Below, piece by piece: positions 1-7,793 of a stretch of 64,000 nucleotides of DNA (position 1 is its first letter; the number at the start of each line of letters is the position of its first letter). The position numbers and the translations under genes are program-made. Source of the DNA: Asticcacaulis machinosus (GTDB lineage Bacteria; Pseudomonadota; Alphaproteobacteria; Caulobacterales; Caulobacteraceae); the NCBI RefSeq assembly GCF_028550435.1, contig NZ_JAQQKV010000001.1, positions 682,001-746,000 of the forward strand, read 5' to 3'. Under the pieces are notes generated by a model. That model saw nothing but the letters and a program-made list of their open reading frames with translations. It was not told the DNA's origin and did not search any database.

Positions 1-1
1 T

Positions 2-508
2 AGCTCCGAGCGCATCATTGATTGGTCCAAAACGAAGAACAACCGACCTCACGCGATCCCGGTGCCTCCCCTCGCCGCAGAATTGCTTGACGACATAATC
101 CCGAACGAATTCGGCTGGCTATTTCCTTCGCAGTTCGACCCATCGCGCCCTGTGACAGCAGGTACACTTTACAGCTTCACTTGGCGTCAGCGGGAACGTG
201 GTGTCATCCCATATGCGTCGAACCGAGATCTACGACGGACTTGGAAAACCTTGGCAGGGAAAGCGGGCATATCGAAGGAAATTCGGGACCGAATCCAAAA
301 TCACGCTCTCCAGGACGTGAGTTCGAAAAACTACGACCGGTGGACGTACATGCCTGAAAAGCGGAAAGCTATGGACGTCTGGAATGCGTTTGTCGTTGAT
401 ATGCTTAGACAGCCACCTCAGTCGCCTATGGAGCCCCTTGACAATGAGCTTAGCCCAAACATGGTCCAATTGATCGATTTCGACGAAGCGAGGTCCCGCC
501 TTCGGTGA
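2..508 (+). CDS. tyrosine recombinase/integrase, C-terminal part (cut by window start)
   Basis: The reading frame is open from the first bases of the window and ends at a TGA at 506-508, so the 5' part of the gene lies outside. The visible 168 residues look like the catalytic C-terminus of a phage-type site-specific integrase. A segment reading RDLRRTWKTLAGKAG matches the conserved Arg region (HxLRRT-like), followed by a short-helix pattern NHALQDVSSKNYDRW with a His and a plausible tyrosine nucleophile in NYDRW. Such enzymes integrate and excise mobile elements by strand exchange. An excisionase-like gene follows, as is usual at an element edge. The N-terminal domain and the first catalytic residues cannot be checked. 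Confidence 0.8.
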   Translation, partial: SSERIIDWSKTKNNRPHAIPVPPLAAELLDDIIPNEFGWLFPSQFDPSRPVTAGTLYSFTWRQRERGVIPYASNRDLRRTWKTLAGKAGISKEIRDRIQNHALQDVSSKNYDRWTYMPEKRKAMDVWNAFVVDMLRQPPQSPMEPLDNELSPNMVQLIDFDEARSRLR

Positions 509-574
509 CATCTCCACGGTCAAAATAGAGAACCAAGCCACCCATTTTCGGTTCTTTGTCCAGAGGAGTTACCA

Positions 575-919
575 ATGAAAAATTCCACAACCACCGCCCA
601 GCACGACGAAAGAGGCTGCGGTGCTGTTCAGCCTCTCCCCCCAGACCTTCGAAAAATGCGCATAAGCGGTCGCGGCCCGGTCTACTCTAAAGTTTGCAAG
701 CACTTACGCTACAGGCGCGCCGCGCTTGATACGTGGTTCGAGTCAGGATCACGTACCCGTATTTACGAAGATGGAGCCTGGCGTGCGCTAGAGACACTGG
801 AGATTAGAATGCCAGAATATTTGCCGAAGTCAGATAACGTGAAACGTACGGGCATGAAGAAATGGAATTCCTGTGCAACCCGTATGCTGGCAAAAAGAGG
901 AGATCGTCTTGCCGCATAA
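575..919 (+). pseudogene. AlpA/excisionase-like HTH gene with two compensating frameshifts
   Basis: The open frame encodes 114 residues, but only its second half (MRISGRGPVYSKVCKHLRYR onward, ending DTWFESGS) resembles the AlpA/excisionase helix-turn-helix family. The missing first half of the motif is present in the +1 frame at about 600-655, reading TTKEAAVLFSLSPQTFEK, which is what this family shows just before MR.SGRGPVY. The intact homologue at 38718-38954 in this same window has the pattern unbroken (TKQAAFYIGLSPRTLEKMR). One shift lies between 575 and 612 and the second at the A-run near 651-656. The two shifts restore the frame, so the ORF stays open with a scrambled recognition helix. 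It follows the integrase by 66 bases. Sequencing error is possible. Confidence 0.6.
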
Positions 920-1073
920 GAGACCCTATTTCAAAAAATATGTGTGGCAGACGATTCTCGTCGCCTGCCTGATCGGGGGCGCGGTCGTCCCTTTCGTTTC
1001 CAAACCCAATCCATGGTGGCTGTTGTTTGGCGTGGGAGCGATTGTCTTACACTTTCTAGCGCCCAAGAATTAG
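909..1073 (+). CDS. small membrane protein, unknown function
   Basis: A 54-residue protein if read from the TTG at 909, chosen because an AGGAG sits at 898-902 with good spacing; an ATG at 873 in the same frame has no such site. The sequence begins with basic residues (PHKRPYFKKY), then has two hydrophobic stretches (TILVACLIGGAVVPFV and WWLLFGVGAIVLHFL), so a two-helix inner-membrane protein with a short loop is likely. The start overlaps the end of the broken excisionase-like gene by 11 bases, suggesting co-transcription. No family is recognised. Confidence 0.5.
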   Translation: MPHKRPYFKKYVWQTILVACLIGGAVVPFVSKPNPWWLLFGVGAIVLHFLAPKN

Positions 1074-1170
1074 CCGTCGTCGGCGCCGTTGAGACGGACA
1101 ACTGATAACCCGAAAAACGATGGACCCAATCCATAAATGTGTATGATATGGTTGGGATAGGAGAACAGAT

Positions 1171-1434
1171 ATGGCAATCGCGGTTGATATAGCAGACCGG
1201 CTCTACGATTACACTGACGAGGAAAAAGCGGCTGAAGCTGTAGCGTTGTTCCAATTGCAGAACAATTTGGATGACCACGCGTTGATCGCCTTGTGGGAAG
1301 ACGAAAGGAATCCGAAACGCGTAGAATTGGAAAGATCCATTTTCGAGGCGGTCGATACCAATGGATCGGCCAAACGAGCCGAAGAAACCATTCCGGCGGG
1401 CATTTCTCTCGTGATCGAGACGGAGGGTGCCTAA
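1171..1434 (+). CDS. hypothetical protein, 87 aa
   Basis: The ATG at 1171 is preceded by a clear ribosome site (ATAGGAG) at about seven bases, which supports a real gene. The protein is acidic and predicted helical (DIADRLYDYTDEEKAAEAVALFQLQNN...), with no signal peptide or membrane segment and no motif I recognise. It sits downstream of the small membrane protein and converges on the RepB-like gene 37 bases further on. Its size and composition would fit an accessory regulator or antitoxin-like protein, but nothing in the sequence shows that. Confidence 0.55.
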   Translation: MAIAVDIADRLYDYTDEEKAAEAVALFQLQNNLDDHALIALWEDERNPKRVELERSIFEAVDTNGSAKRAEETIPAGISLVIETEGA

Positions 1435-1470
1435 GATCCGACGTCCGCTGGAAATCCTCCCAGGTCACAA

Positions 1471-2412
1471 CTACTTCTGCAAGCCATCGGCCGCAATCGG
1501 CGAAAGCGTGGTCATATCGCTGACCTTCTGAAACTGACGCAGTATCTCCGGCTGGTGCAACCCTAAATATCGCACGATGCGAGCGTTTCCCAGAAGTGTA
1601 CCAAGGTAGCCACGGGCCAGGGTCAGGTTTAGAACGTCCCTTCCATAGGTCTCCTCAACCAACCTGAACTCCCGCTGCAACCCCTCCATCTCGGATTCCA
1701 TACGGGCCATCTGTGCGTCGTCGAGCCCCTTTATTTTCTTTGGTCGGTCAGGATGCACAAGATGCGCCTTCGGCGTGGCGGCGAGCAATGCCTTCGCATA
1801 AGTCGTCGTATATGTGTCGGCGTCATTCATGAGGGTCGCGGTTTCGATCTGACGCAAGGCTGTCATTTTCCTTAGAATGGGAAAGACCTTCGGTGCGACG
1901 AATTTGTCCTTCAGAAGGTCTGCGGCCTCCGGGCAAATACCCATAAGTAGATTTCGGATTTCAGCGATCTTGCGGATATCCAGGTTCAGTACCTCCGAAA
2001 GCTGCTCCTCCGGAACACCTTTGTCGATCGCCCGCCGGATCATCTTATGCTCTTGAATGGCGGGCATACGACTGAGCTGCTTGTTGTAGGTATAGGTTTC
2101 GTCGTCCAGAGCGATCAGGCACGTCACGGATTTCTCACCTAACTCCTTCAGGGCCATAATCCTTAGATGCCCATCCCGGATGAAATACCGGCCCGACTCC
2201 GCCGGACTTACCGCCGGCGGCTCGATCACACCAATAGAGCGGATGGAAGTAACGATCTGACGGTACTTGTGGGTCTTCAAAACCTTCGGATCGACCACTT
2301 TCGTCGGCATCAACTGATCGAGCGTCACGTCAATCGTACTGTCCTCGAAGCTCGCTCGTATTTCACGTGGTGGAAGCTTAGGTGGCTTTGGCGGCTTTCC
2401 TTTAGAAGGCAT
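1471..2412 (-). CDS. RepB-like plasmid partition protein
   Basis: A 313-residue protein resembling the RepB/ParB partition family. Near residues 30-115 there is a ParB/sulfiredoxin-type N-terminal domain with a recognisable YFIRDGHLRIMALKELGE segment (the GHxR box of ParB proteins), followed by a helical DNA-binding region (EEQLSEVLNLDIRKIAEIRNLLMG) and a helical RepB-type C-terminus. Known members bind centromere-like sites or act as CTP switches. The start at 2412 is an ATG with GAGGCGG upstream and an 11-base overlap with the preceding gene; a GTG at 2418 is an alternative. It is the last gene of a three-gene operon with a ParB-like protein and a large serine recombinase, an arrangement I recall from alphaproteobacterial elements. 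No ParA ATPase is present. Confidence 0.75.
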   Translation of the reverse strand: MPSKGKPPKPPKLPPREIRASFEDSTIDVTLDQLMPTKVVDPKVLKTHKYRQIVTSIRSIGVIEPPAVSPAESGRYFIRDGHLRIMALKELGEKSVTCLIALDDETYTYNKQLSRMPAIQEHKMIRRAIDKGVPEEQLSEVLNLDIRKIAEIRNLLMGICPEAADLLKDKFVAPKVFPILRKMTALRQIETATLMNDADTYTTTYAKALLAATPKAHLVHPDRPKKIKGLDDAQMARMESEMEGLQREFRLVEETYGRDVLNLTLARGYLGTLLGNARIVRYLGLHQPEILRQFQKVSDMTTLSPIAADGLQK

Positions 2413-3313
2413 GACCACCGCCTCGCTCGGCCATCAGCGTGGCCAGCGGTTTAGGCAGGGTATCCAACCCCTCCGCCCTCAGTAGGGTGCAGAAATTTTC
2501 ATCCTCCATCAATTCCCGTAGGGCTTCCGTGATGAACATTAACCGCGTGGCGACCAAATCGGCCTTACGAGTCATGACCCTTTTCCGGTCCACTTCCCGC
2601 TGAAACACTTTCATGACGTCCTGAACGGAAAGACTACGAGTACTCTGTTCGCGATTGGGGCGAGGCCCCTTTCGATAGGCCTTGCCCTGGTTTCTTCGCG
2701 TATCGATCAGGCGCTTCGCCATAAGCAGTCGCGTGCCCCGGAGTTGTTGTGTCTCGTAGGCCTCATGTAGGGCGCGCTGCTCATCAGCCGGATTTTCGGC
2801 TATTTTTACTGCCAAATAGACAGGAAGATGCCCGTTTTCGACGGCCGTCAGCAGACGCTCCTCCCCCTTCGACATCAGGTTCAGGACGCCATCTACATAC
2901 TCAATGGAAAGGCCTGTCTTCTTCGCTATTTCCGCAGCCTTGTAACCCTGCCGCGACAGGATTTCGAGGCCTTGAAGCAGGTCGGCCGATCGGTGGTGGC
3001 GCCGAGCGAGATTCTCCACGAGACTCATGACGAGCGACTCCCGCTCGTCGGCTTCGATAATCATCGCCGGAATCTCGGTCTGCCCATAGGCCAGAAACGC
3101 TTCAAGACGCCCCTGCCCGCAGATCAGATCGTAATCTTTGCTCGACACCCCGGAGCGGCACGGTGTGACCATGATGGGCCGCTTCATGCCAACCTCGACC
3201 ATGTTGGCCGCGATCTCATGGAATATTTTTTGATTTCGGCTCCGGGGATTCAAGATGTTTATGCGATCGATCTTTATCTTCGCGATTTGACCTTTCCGAA
3301 TGCCCCGGCTCAT
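2402..3313 (-). CDS. ParB/Spo0J-like protein
   Basis: A 303-residue ParB family protein. The N-terminal domain shows NPRSRNQKIFHEIAANMVEVG and then YDLICGQGRLEAF, the ParB box with G-x-G-R; the HTH region is around ADLLQGLEILSRQGYKAAEIAKKTGLSIEYVDGVLNL. ParB proteins bind specific DNA and spread using CTP. The gene's ATG overlaps the recombinase stop by four bases and its own end overlaps the RepB-like gene, so the three are translationally coupled. Two ParB-type proteins without ParA beside a recombinase suggests a role in recombination control or regulation rather than ordinary segregation; this is inference. Confidence 0.8.
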   Translation of the reverse strand: MSRGIRKGQIAKIKIDRINILNPRSRNQKIFHEIAANMVEVGMKRPIMVTPCRSGVSSKDYDLICGQGRLEAFLAYGQTEIPAMIIEADERESLVMSLVENLARRHHRSADLLQGLEILSRQGYKAAEIAKKTGLSIEYVDGVLNLMSKGEERLLTAVENGHLPVYLAVKIAENPADEQRALHEAYETQQLRGTRLLMAKRLIDTRRNQGKAYRKGPRPNREQSTRSLSVQDVMKVFQREVDRKRVMTRKADLVATRLMFITEALRELMEDENFCTLLRAEGLDTLPKPLATLMAERGGGHAF

Positions 3314-4869
3314 GCCGCCACCGGTAGCTCGGCGCGTTCGGCGAGGCGGAAGAACGGCTCAAGCTCGTCGAATCGATAGGCTTCGAGCGCCAGAGGATTT
3401 CGGTCGGCAAATCTCAGAGCGGGCGCTTCAACGTCAAGGGCCGGGATGAGGTAGTAATCGAGGATATCCCGGTTATTAGCGCATAGACGCGCTACGATGG
3501 TGATGTCGGGCATGAGCCCGGCATCGAACCTGATTTTCCACTGATTGCGCCCGGAGGCGTTCCGACCACATCTTGAAATCACCAACGACGCCTTGATCTC
3601 GTCATTGACGATCAGGAAGTCCGTGCCCTCCTCCACACGGACCGCGCCTCCCAACCCGCGTATGCGCATCAGTACTTCCGCGATCACGTCCGGGTGCATT
3701 AGACGTATGTGCTTATTGTCGTCGATGAATGACAGGTCCCGGCCCGGGTCGTAACCGATCAGCCGATAGGCGCCTACCAGCCCCCCAAACCTGTAGGCGT
3801 AGGCGGCGCTGGACGGCATGCCATCCGTGTCGTCAATCAGAATGCCTGACAGCCAGCCCTGCCGTTCGTGCAACGCCTTTAAGCGATCAAGCATGTCAGC
3901 ATCGCTGAACTTGCGATTCCGCTCCCGTATGATCCCTTGCGCTGTGTAGAAATATCTAGGCTCGACGACGGCCTGAAATACACCGTCGGCCCTCACCCAC
4001 ATTTCCGGACCGTTGGCTACTCGCCGCTTTTTAAGTTTGAATGACCGGCGATTGAAGACATTGTTGCCGATGTACTTTTCGTTCGTCAGAATGCCATGCA
4101 CGACGCCTCGTGTCCACGGGCGTCCAAGGTCAGTGCAAATACTGCGCAGGTTCAGACGTGCCGCGATTTCGGATTCACGCAAGCCCTCTTCTGTGAAGGA
4201 CTGATAGATCCATCTTACGATTTCCACTTCCTCGTCAGGGCCTGCCATAAGTATCACGCGGTCGGTCTGAAGGGATTTGTGCTCACCTCTTTTCAGCAAG
4301 CCCTTTATATTACGCTGTTCGTCCAGAAGGACGCGCCTCAGTCCGAATCCCGCAGGCCCGCCTTGCCGATAGCCCAGCTCGATCAGGCGGCATTGACCAG
4401 CGAACACCTTGCTCGAAAGCTCGCGGCTGTACTCGCCCGCCATGGCGCGCTTGACACCTTTGACGATCGTTGAGACCGGACTGCCGTCGTTCTCGAATTG
4501 CTCGGCGACATAGATGACGTCAATGCCCGCACGGCGACAAATGTACTCGTGAAACGCACTCTCGTCGGCATCCTGAAAGCGTCCCCAGCGCGTGACGTCC
4601 AAGACCAGGATAACATCAAAGCCCGGACTGCCTGCTTGCACGTCCTCTATCATTCGCTTCAGAGCGTCCCGCCCTTCCAGGCTCAGACCGCTTTTTCCCG
4701 CATCCTCGTAGATGCGGACAATGCGAATGCCATGCCGCGACGCGTATTCACGGATAGTATCCGCTTGGTTTTCGGTGGAATATTTTTGGTGATCCGTGGA
4801 CATGCGTACGTACATCGCACCGCGTTTTTCGCCCGCCTCGCCACACTCACTTGTCATCGGGTCGTGCAT
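3310..4869 (-). CDS. large serine recombinase
   Basis: A 519-residue serine site-specific recombinase. The resolvase domain lies at residues 15-160, with the catalytic serine in AMYVRMSTDHQKYSTENQ and the conserved DVTRWGRF segment (normally D..RL.R). It is followed by a Recombinase domain (PAGFGLRRV, then EEVEIVRWIYQSFTEEGLRESEIAARLN and WTRGVVHGILTNEKYIGNNVF) and a long C-terminal part. These enzymes integrate or excise DNA at short att sites without host factors. It is the first gene of an overlapping operon with ParB-like and RepB-like genes and is divergent from the regulator at 4936, with a 66-base spacer. An in-frame ATG at 4857 is an alternative start. Confidence 0.9.
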   Translation of the reverse strand: MHDPMTSECGEAGEKRGAMYVRMSTDHQKYSTENQADTIREYASRHGIRIVRIYEDAGKSGLSLEGRDALKRMIEDVQAGSPGFDVILVLDVTRWGRFQDADESAFHEYICRRAGIDVIYVAEQFENDGSPVSTIVKGVKRAMAGEYSRELSSKVFAGQCRLIELGYRQGGPAGFGLRRVLLDEQRNIKGLLKRGEHKSLQTDRVILMAGPDEEVEIVRWIYQSFTEEGLRESEIAARLNLRSICTDLGRPWTRGVVHGILTNEKYIGNNVFNRRSFKLKKRRVANGPEMWVRADGVFQAVVEPRYFYTAQGIIRERNRKFSDADMLDRLKALHERQGWLSGILIDDTDGMPSSAAYAYRFGGLVGAYRLIGYDPGRDLSFIDDNKHIRLMHPDVIAEVLMRIRGLGGAVRVEEGTDFLIVNDEIKASLVISRCGRNASGRNQWKIRFDAGLMPDITIVARLCANNRDILDYYLIPALDVEAPALRFADRNPLALEAYRFDELEPFFRLAERAELPVAA

Positions 4870-4935
4870 CCTAGGGCTTCCCGTCTCTGACCTTGCCTTC
4901 TTGGCGATGGGGAGTTTAAATCGGAGGTCTCCATT

Positions 4936-5535
4936 TTGTCCCCGTTAAAAACAGGTCGACTTCTGGGCCGGAAAAAAGCCGCTGACGAGGTGCGCCGCAT
5001 CGCCTCGACGGTATCGGATGCCCTCCGAGAGGACTTTGGCGACTCCCCCTCCGCCATCAAGCAAATCGGACGGATCACAGGCGCCAGTCTGAACACCATC
5101 GCGAATTGGTATCGCGCCCGAAACATGCCTTCTTCCAATCACTTATTGGTACTTGCTCGCAGTTCTCCGACCATACTGGTATTTGTCGTCAGAGAGATCG
5201 GCGGGGACGATCTTGTCGATGCCTTCGAAACCTTTTCCCGACGACGCACCTCCACTGAAGTAAGCTCTACACCGCCGTTTGTACGGTCAATCAACGTCTC
5301 AAATAATGGCACATTAAATGGCACAATAAGTCTAAACCGGCGTCAGACTTGGTTCGTGAGCGAACTCAGTAAGGGCCACGCCTGTGACGCAAGGAATATC
5401 GTCAACTACTGGAAAGTCTCTATTCGCACGGCCAGACGGGATCTGGCCGAACTTCTCCGCCATAAACGAATTCGGTACATAGGCGCCAAGCGCAAAGGCA
5501 TGTATGAAATACAGGGGCTTGGTGGCTCTCCCTGA
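4936..5535 (+). CDS. two-domain helix-turn-helix DNA-binding protein
   Basis: A 199-residue protein with two likely DNA-binding units. Near residues 38-75 the stretch IKQIGRITGASLNTIANWYRARNMPSS reads as a helix-turn-helix. Near 145-195 RNIVNYWKVSIRTARRDLAELLRHKRIRYIGAKRKGMYEI reads as a DeoR/winged-helix type unit with a C-terminal wing. The middle is polar and low in complexity. It is divergent from the serine recombinase operon and could regulate it, although no operator is obvious in the short spacer. It lies 27 bases upstream of the Vsr-like gene, so it may instead control the restriction-modification genes. Confidence 0.65.
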   Translation: MSPLKTGRLLGRKKAADEVRRIASTVSDALREDFGDSPSAIKQIGRITGASLNTIANWYRARNMPSSNHLLVLARSSPTILVFVVREIGGDDLVDAFETFSRRRTSTEVSSTPPFVRSINVSNNGTLNGTISLNRRQTWFVSELSKGHACDARNIVNYWKVSIRTARRDLAELLRHKRIRYIGAKRKGMYEIQGLGGSP

Positions 5536-5562
5536 CGGCCGGTCACTACCAGAAAACAGCGC

Positions 5563-5946
5563 ATGTCTGGAATACACAAGCGAGAGATAAAACCGCAGAT
5601 ATACCCCAGACGCCTGCTGGATCGACTTGGCTATTGGTTCAAGCTGAGTTGGTGTGACCTTCCCGGAAGCCCAAATCTGGTCTTAGTGAAGTATAGGGTG
5701 GTGGGTTTTGTTGATGGATGCTTCTGGCATTTACATCCAGCCACGACGTGCCGCCTTGCACGGATGCCTAAATCGCGTATTCAGTTTGGGCAAACCAAAT
5801 TCAAAGCGAATCGGGCGCGTGATGCGCGTGTGATCACTCAACTCGAATATCTTGTTGGGCGGTTATGGGTGATATGGAATGCGAAAGCAGAAATGAGGAG
5901 GAGATGGCGCCAGTCATCAACGCCTTTCTTAAAAAGGAGTGAGTAG
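5563..5946 (+). CDS. vsr: Vsr-like very-short-patch repair endonuclease, probably decayed
   Basis: The 127-residue product follows the Vsr family along its length: NM/MSGI at the start, RRLLDRLGYWFKLSWCDLPGSPNLVLVKYRVVGFVDGCFWH, and KSRIQF..TKFKANRARDARVITQLE near the end. Active Vsr proteins nick T:G mismatches left by deamination of 5-methylcytosine. Several usually conserved positions have changed: the catalytic Asp in GxPD is Asn, the His before GCFWH is Asp, the EFW motif reads QFG, and the VWECE ending reads IWNAKAE. This suggests an inactive or retargeted enzyme. The N-terminus is also short, with a stop codon 30 bases upstream of the ATG. The TAG stop shares one base with the methylase GTG start. 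Expression as a folded protein is uncertain. Confidence 0.75.
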   Translation: MSGIHKREIKPQIYPRRLLDRLGYWFKLSWCDLPGSPNLVLVKYRVVGFVDGCFWHLHPATTCRLARMPKSRIQFGQTKFKANRARDARVITQLEYLVGRLWVIWNAKAEMRRRWRQSSTPFLKRSE

Positions 5947-7124
5947 TGCGAGCGATTGAATTGTTCGCCGGTGCGGGCGGCTTAGGCATGGGCGTCAGCC
6001 TTGCCGGCTTCAAGCCAGAGTTGGTGGTCGAATGGGATCGCTGGTGCTGCGACACGCTTCGTCAAAACCGTAAGCTAGAGAAATCCGTCATCCGATCTTG
6101 GCCTGAACCCATTGAGGGGGATGTCCGACGTGTCGATTTCAAGTCCTTTGAGGGAAAGCTCGATCTGGTTACGGGTGGACCGCCGTGTCAGCCCTTCTCG
6201 ATTGGCGGACGACACATGGCGTATGACGATCATCGTGACATGTGGCCAGAAGCGGTAAGAGCGGTTCGGGAGACCCGCCCTCGCGCGTTCATCTTCGAGA
6301 ACGTGAAGGGGCTCACGCGCGCCTCTTTCGCTACATATCTGGGCTATATCTTGCTTCAGTTACAATATCCTTCTTTGGCTCGCCAAGTAGACGAGAGCTG
6401 GCGAGACCATCAGGACCGCCTCCAACGCCATCACACCTCCGGCGGGCGGATTGAATATCGTGTAGTCCATCAGTTGGTGAATGCCGCAAATTACGGCGTG
6501 CCCCAAAAGCGCGAGCGGGTTGTATTCGTTGGGTTCGCGGAGGGTATTGATGCCAATTGGTGTTTTCCCCGTGAAACGCACTCCCTGGACGCCCTACTTT
6601 ACGATCAATTCAAAACCGGCACCTACTGGGACCGGTTGAAGCTCGCGGTCAAGGATCGTGTGATCAACCCCTCCTTGGAATCACGTGCGGGACGTCTGCG
6701 CGAGCGCCCTGATGAATTGGCTTGGCGCACAGTTAGAGACGCTCTCGAAGGGCTGCCTGATCCCGAGCACGATAAGTCCGCGTCAGCAAAGATACTCAAT
6801 CACCGCTTTCAAGCCGGAGCCCGCTCCTATGTGGGGCACACGGGAAGTTCGTTGGACGAACCTGCTAAAACCTTGAAGGCAGGCGTGCATGGTGTGCCCG
6901 GAGGCGAGAACATGCTTCGCCGCGCCGACGACAGCGTGCGGTATTTCACCATCCGCGAAAGCGCGCGTCTGCAAACCTTTCCGGATAACTTTGTCCTCCA
7001 CGGAGCTTGGAGCGAGGCGATGCGCCAGCTCGGAAACGCGGTGCCGGTAACTTTGGCGGAAGTCGTCGCGCGATCCGTGCGCGATCACCTGCGCGCTCAC
7101 GCGCCTTTTACGGGAAACGCATGA
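5946..7124 (+). CDS. C5 cytosine DNA methyltransferase of a type II R-M system
   Basis: A 392-residue m5C methyltransferase. Motif I (IELFAGAGGLGMG) is at the N-terminus, the catalytic Cys81 is in GGPPCQPFSIGG, ENVKGL is motif VI, and QKRERVVFVG is motif VIII. The variable target-recognition region follows, and RLQTFPDNF and QLGNAVP (motif X) are near the end. It uses SAM to methylate a cytosine in the recognition site. The start is GTG at 5946, with AAGGAG six bases upstream. The nuclease gene begins inside its stop codon (ATGA). The Eco29kI-type partner suggests a GC-rich palindrome such as the CCGCGG cut by Eco29kI, but specificity cannot be read from the sequence. Confidence 0.95.
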   Translation: MRAIELFAGAGGLGMGVSLAGFKPELVVEWDRWCCDTLRQNRKLEKSVIRSWPEPIEGDVRRVDFKSFEGKLDLVTGGPPCQPFSIGGRHMAYDDHRDMWPEAVRAVRETRPRAFIFENVKGLTRASFATYLGYILLQLQYPSLARQVDESWRDHQDRLQRHHTSGGRIEYRVVHQLVNAANYGVPQKRERVVFVGFAEGIDANWCFPRETHSLDALLYDQFKTGTYWDRLKLAVKDRVINPSLESRAGRLRERPDELAWRTVRDALEGLPDPEHDKSASAKILNHRFQAGARSYVGHTGSSLDEPAKTLKAGVHGVPGGENMLRRADDSVRYFTIRESARLQTFPDNFVLHGAWSEAMRQLGNAVPVTLAEVVARSVRDHLRAHAPFTGNA

Positions 7125-7771
7125 CGTCGCCGTACAATCCTCTCGACAAACTCAATCTCGGCAAGTCGGTTGCCGAGGCGCTCCTGAATCAACCAGATCA
7201 TCCGATGGCCGAAATCCCGCCCTTCGAGGGAGCTGGCATATACGTCATCTACTACAAAGGCGCATTTCCACTTTACGCACCCATTCGTGAAGCGAATGAG
7301 GAAGCTCTAAATTGGCCTATTTACATCGGTAAGGCTATTCCCAGCGGCGGTCGGCGTGGCGCGAATGTCTTCGGAACGTCCAAGGGGCGCTGGCTCGCCA
7401 ACCGATTGTCGGAGCACAAAGACAGCATCGCGGCGGCAGAGGTGGGATCGGCTAGCAACATCAAGGTCGAGGACTTCCGGGTGAAGTACCTTATTGTAGA
7501 TGACATCTGGATTCCTTTGGGTGAAAGCCTCCTAATCGCAACCTTCAAGCCCCTGTGGAATCGGGTGTTGGATGGTTTCGGCAACCATGATCCAGGTGCG
7601 GGCCGCTACAACGGCCTCCGCCCTTTGTGGGATGTCCTCCATCCGGGTCGCGGTTGGGCACTGAAATGCCGTGAACGACCAGAGGGGACCGAGGAAATCG
7701 GTCAGCGTGTGTCCGATTTCCTGGAGGAGCATCGGCCGCCCCGAGGGGGACACATGGTTTTTAATCCCTGA
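7121..7771 (+). CDS. Eco29kI-type GIY-YIG restriction endonuclease
   Basis: A 216-residue GIY-YIG nuclease. Gly39-Ile-Tyr41 and Tyr68-Ile-Gly70 form the fold signature, with further candidate catalytic residues Arg95, His99, Glu135 and Asn147. Their spacing closely matches that recalled for Eco29kI (Tyr49, Tyr76, Arg104, His108, Glu142, Asn154). Such enzymes cut double-stranded DNA as homodimers. The ATG at 7121 overlaps the methylase stop by four bases, so expression is coupled; an upstream in-frame start would intrude far into the methylase. The gene converges on the MBL-fold gene with a 22-base gap. Confidence 0.9.
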   Translation: MTSPYNPLDKLNLGKSVAEALLNQPDHPMAEIPPFEGAGIYVIYYKGAFPLYAPIREANEEALNWPIYIGKAIPSGGRRGANVFGTSKGRWLANRLSEHKDSIAAAEVGSASNIKVEDFRVKYLIVDDIWIPLGESLLIATFKPLWNRVLDGFGNHDPGAGRYNGLRPLWDVLHPGRGWALKCRERPEGTEEIGQRVSDFLEEHRPPRGGHMVFNP

Positions 7772-7793
7772 CCATGATGAATAGATCCCTTCC

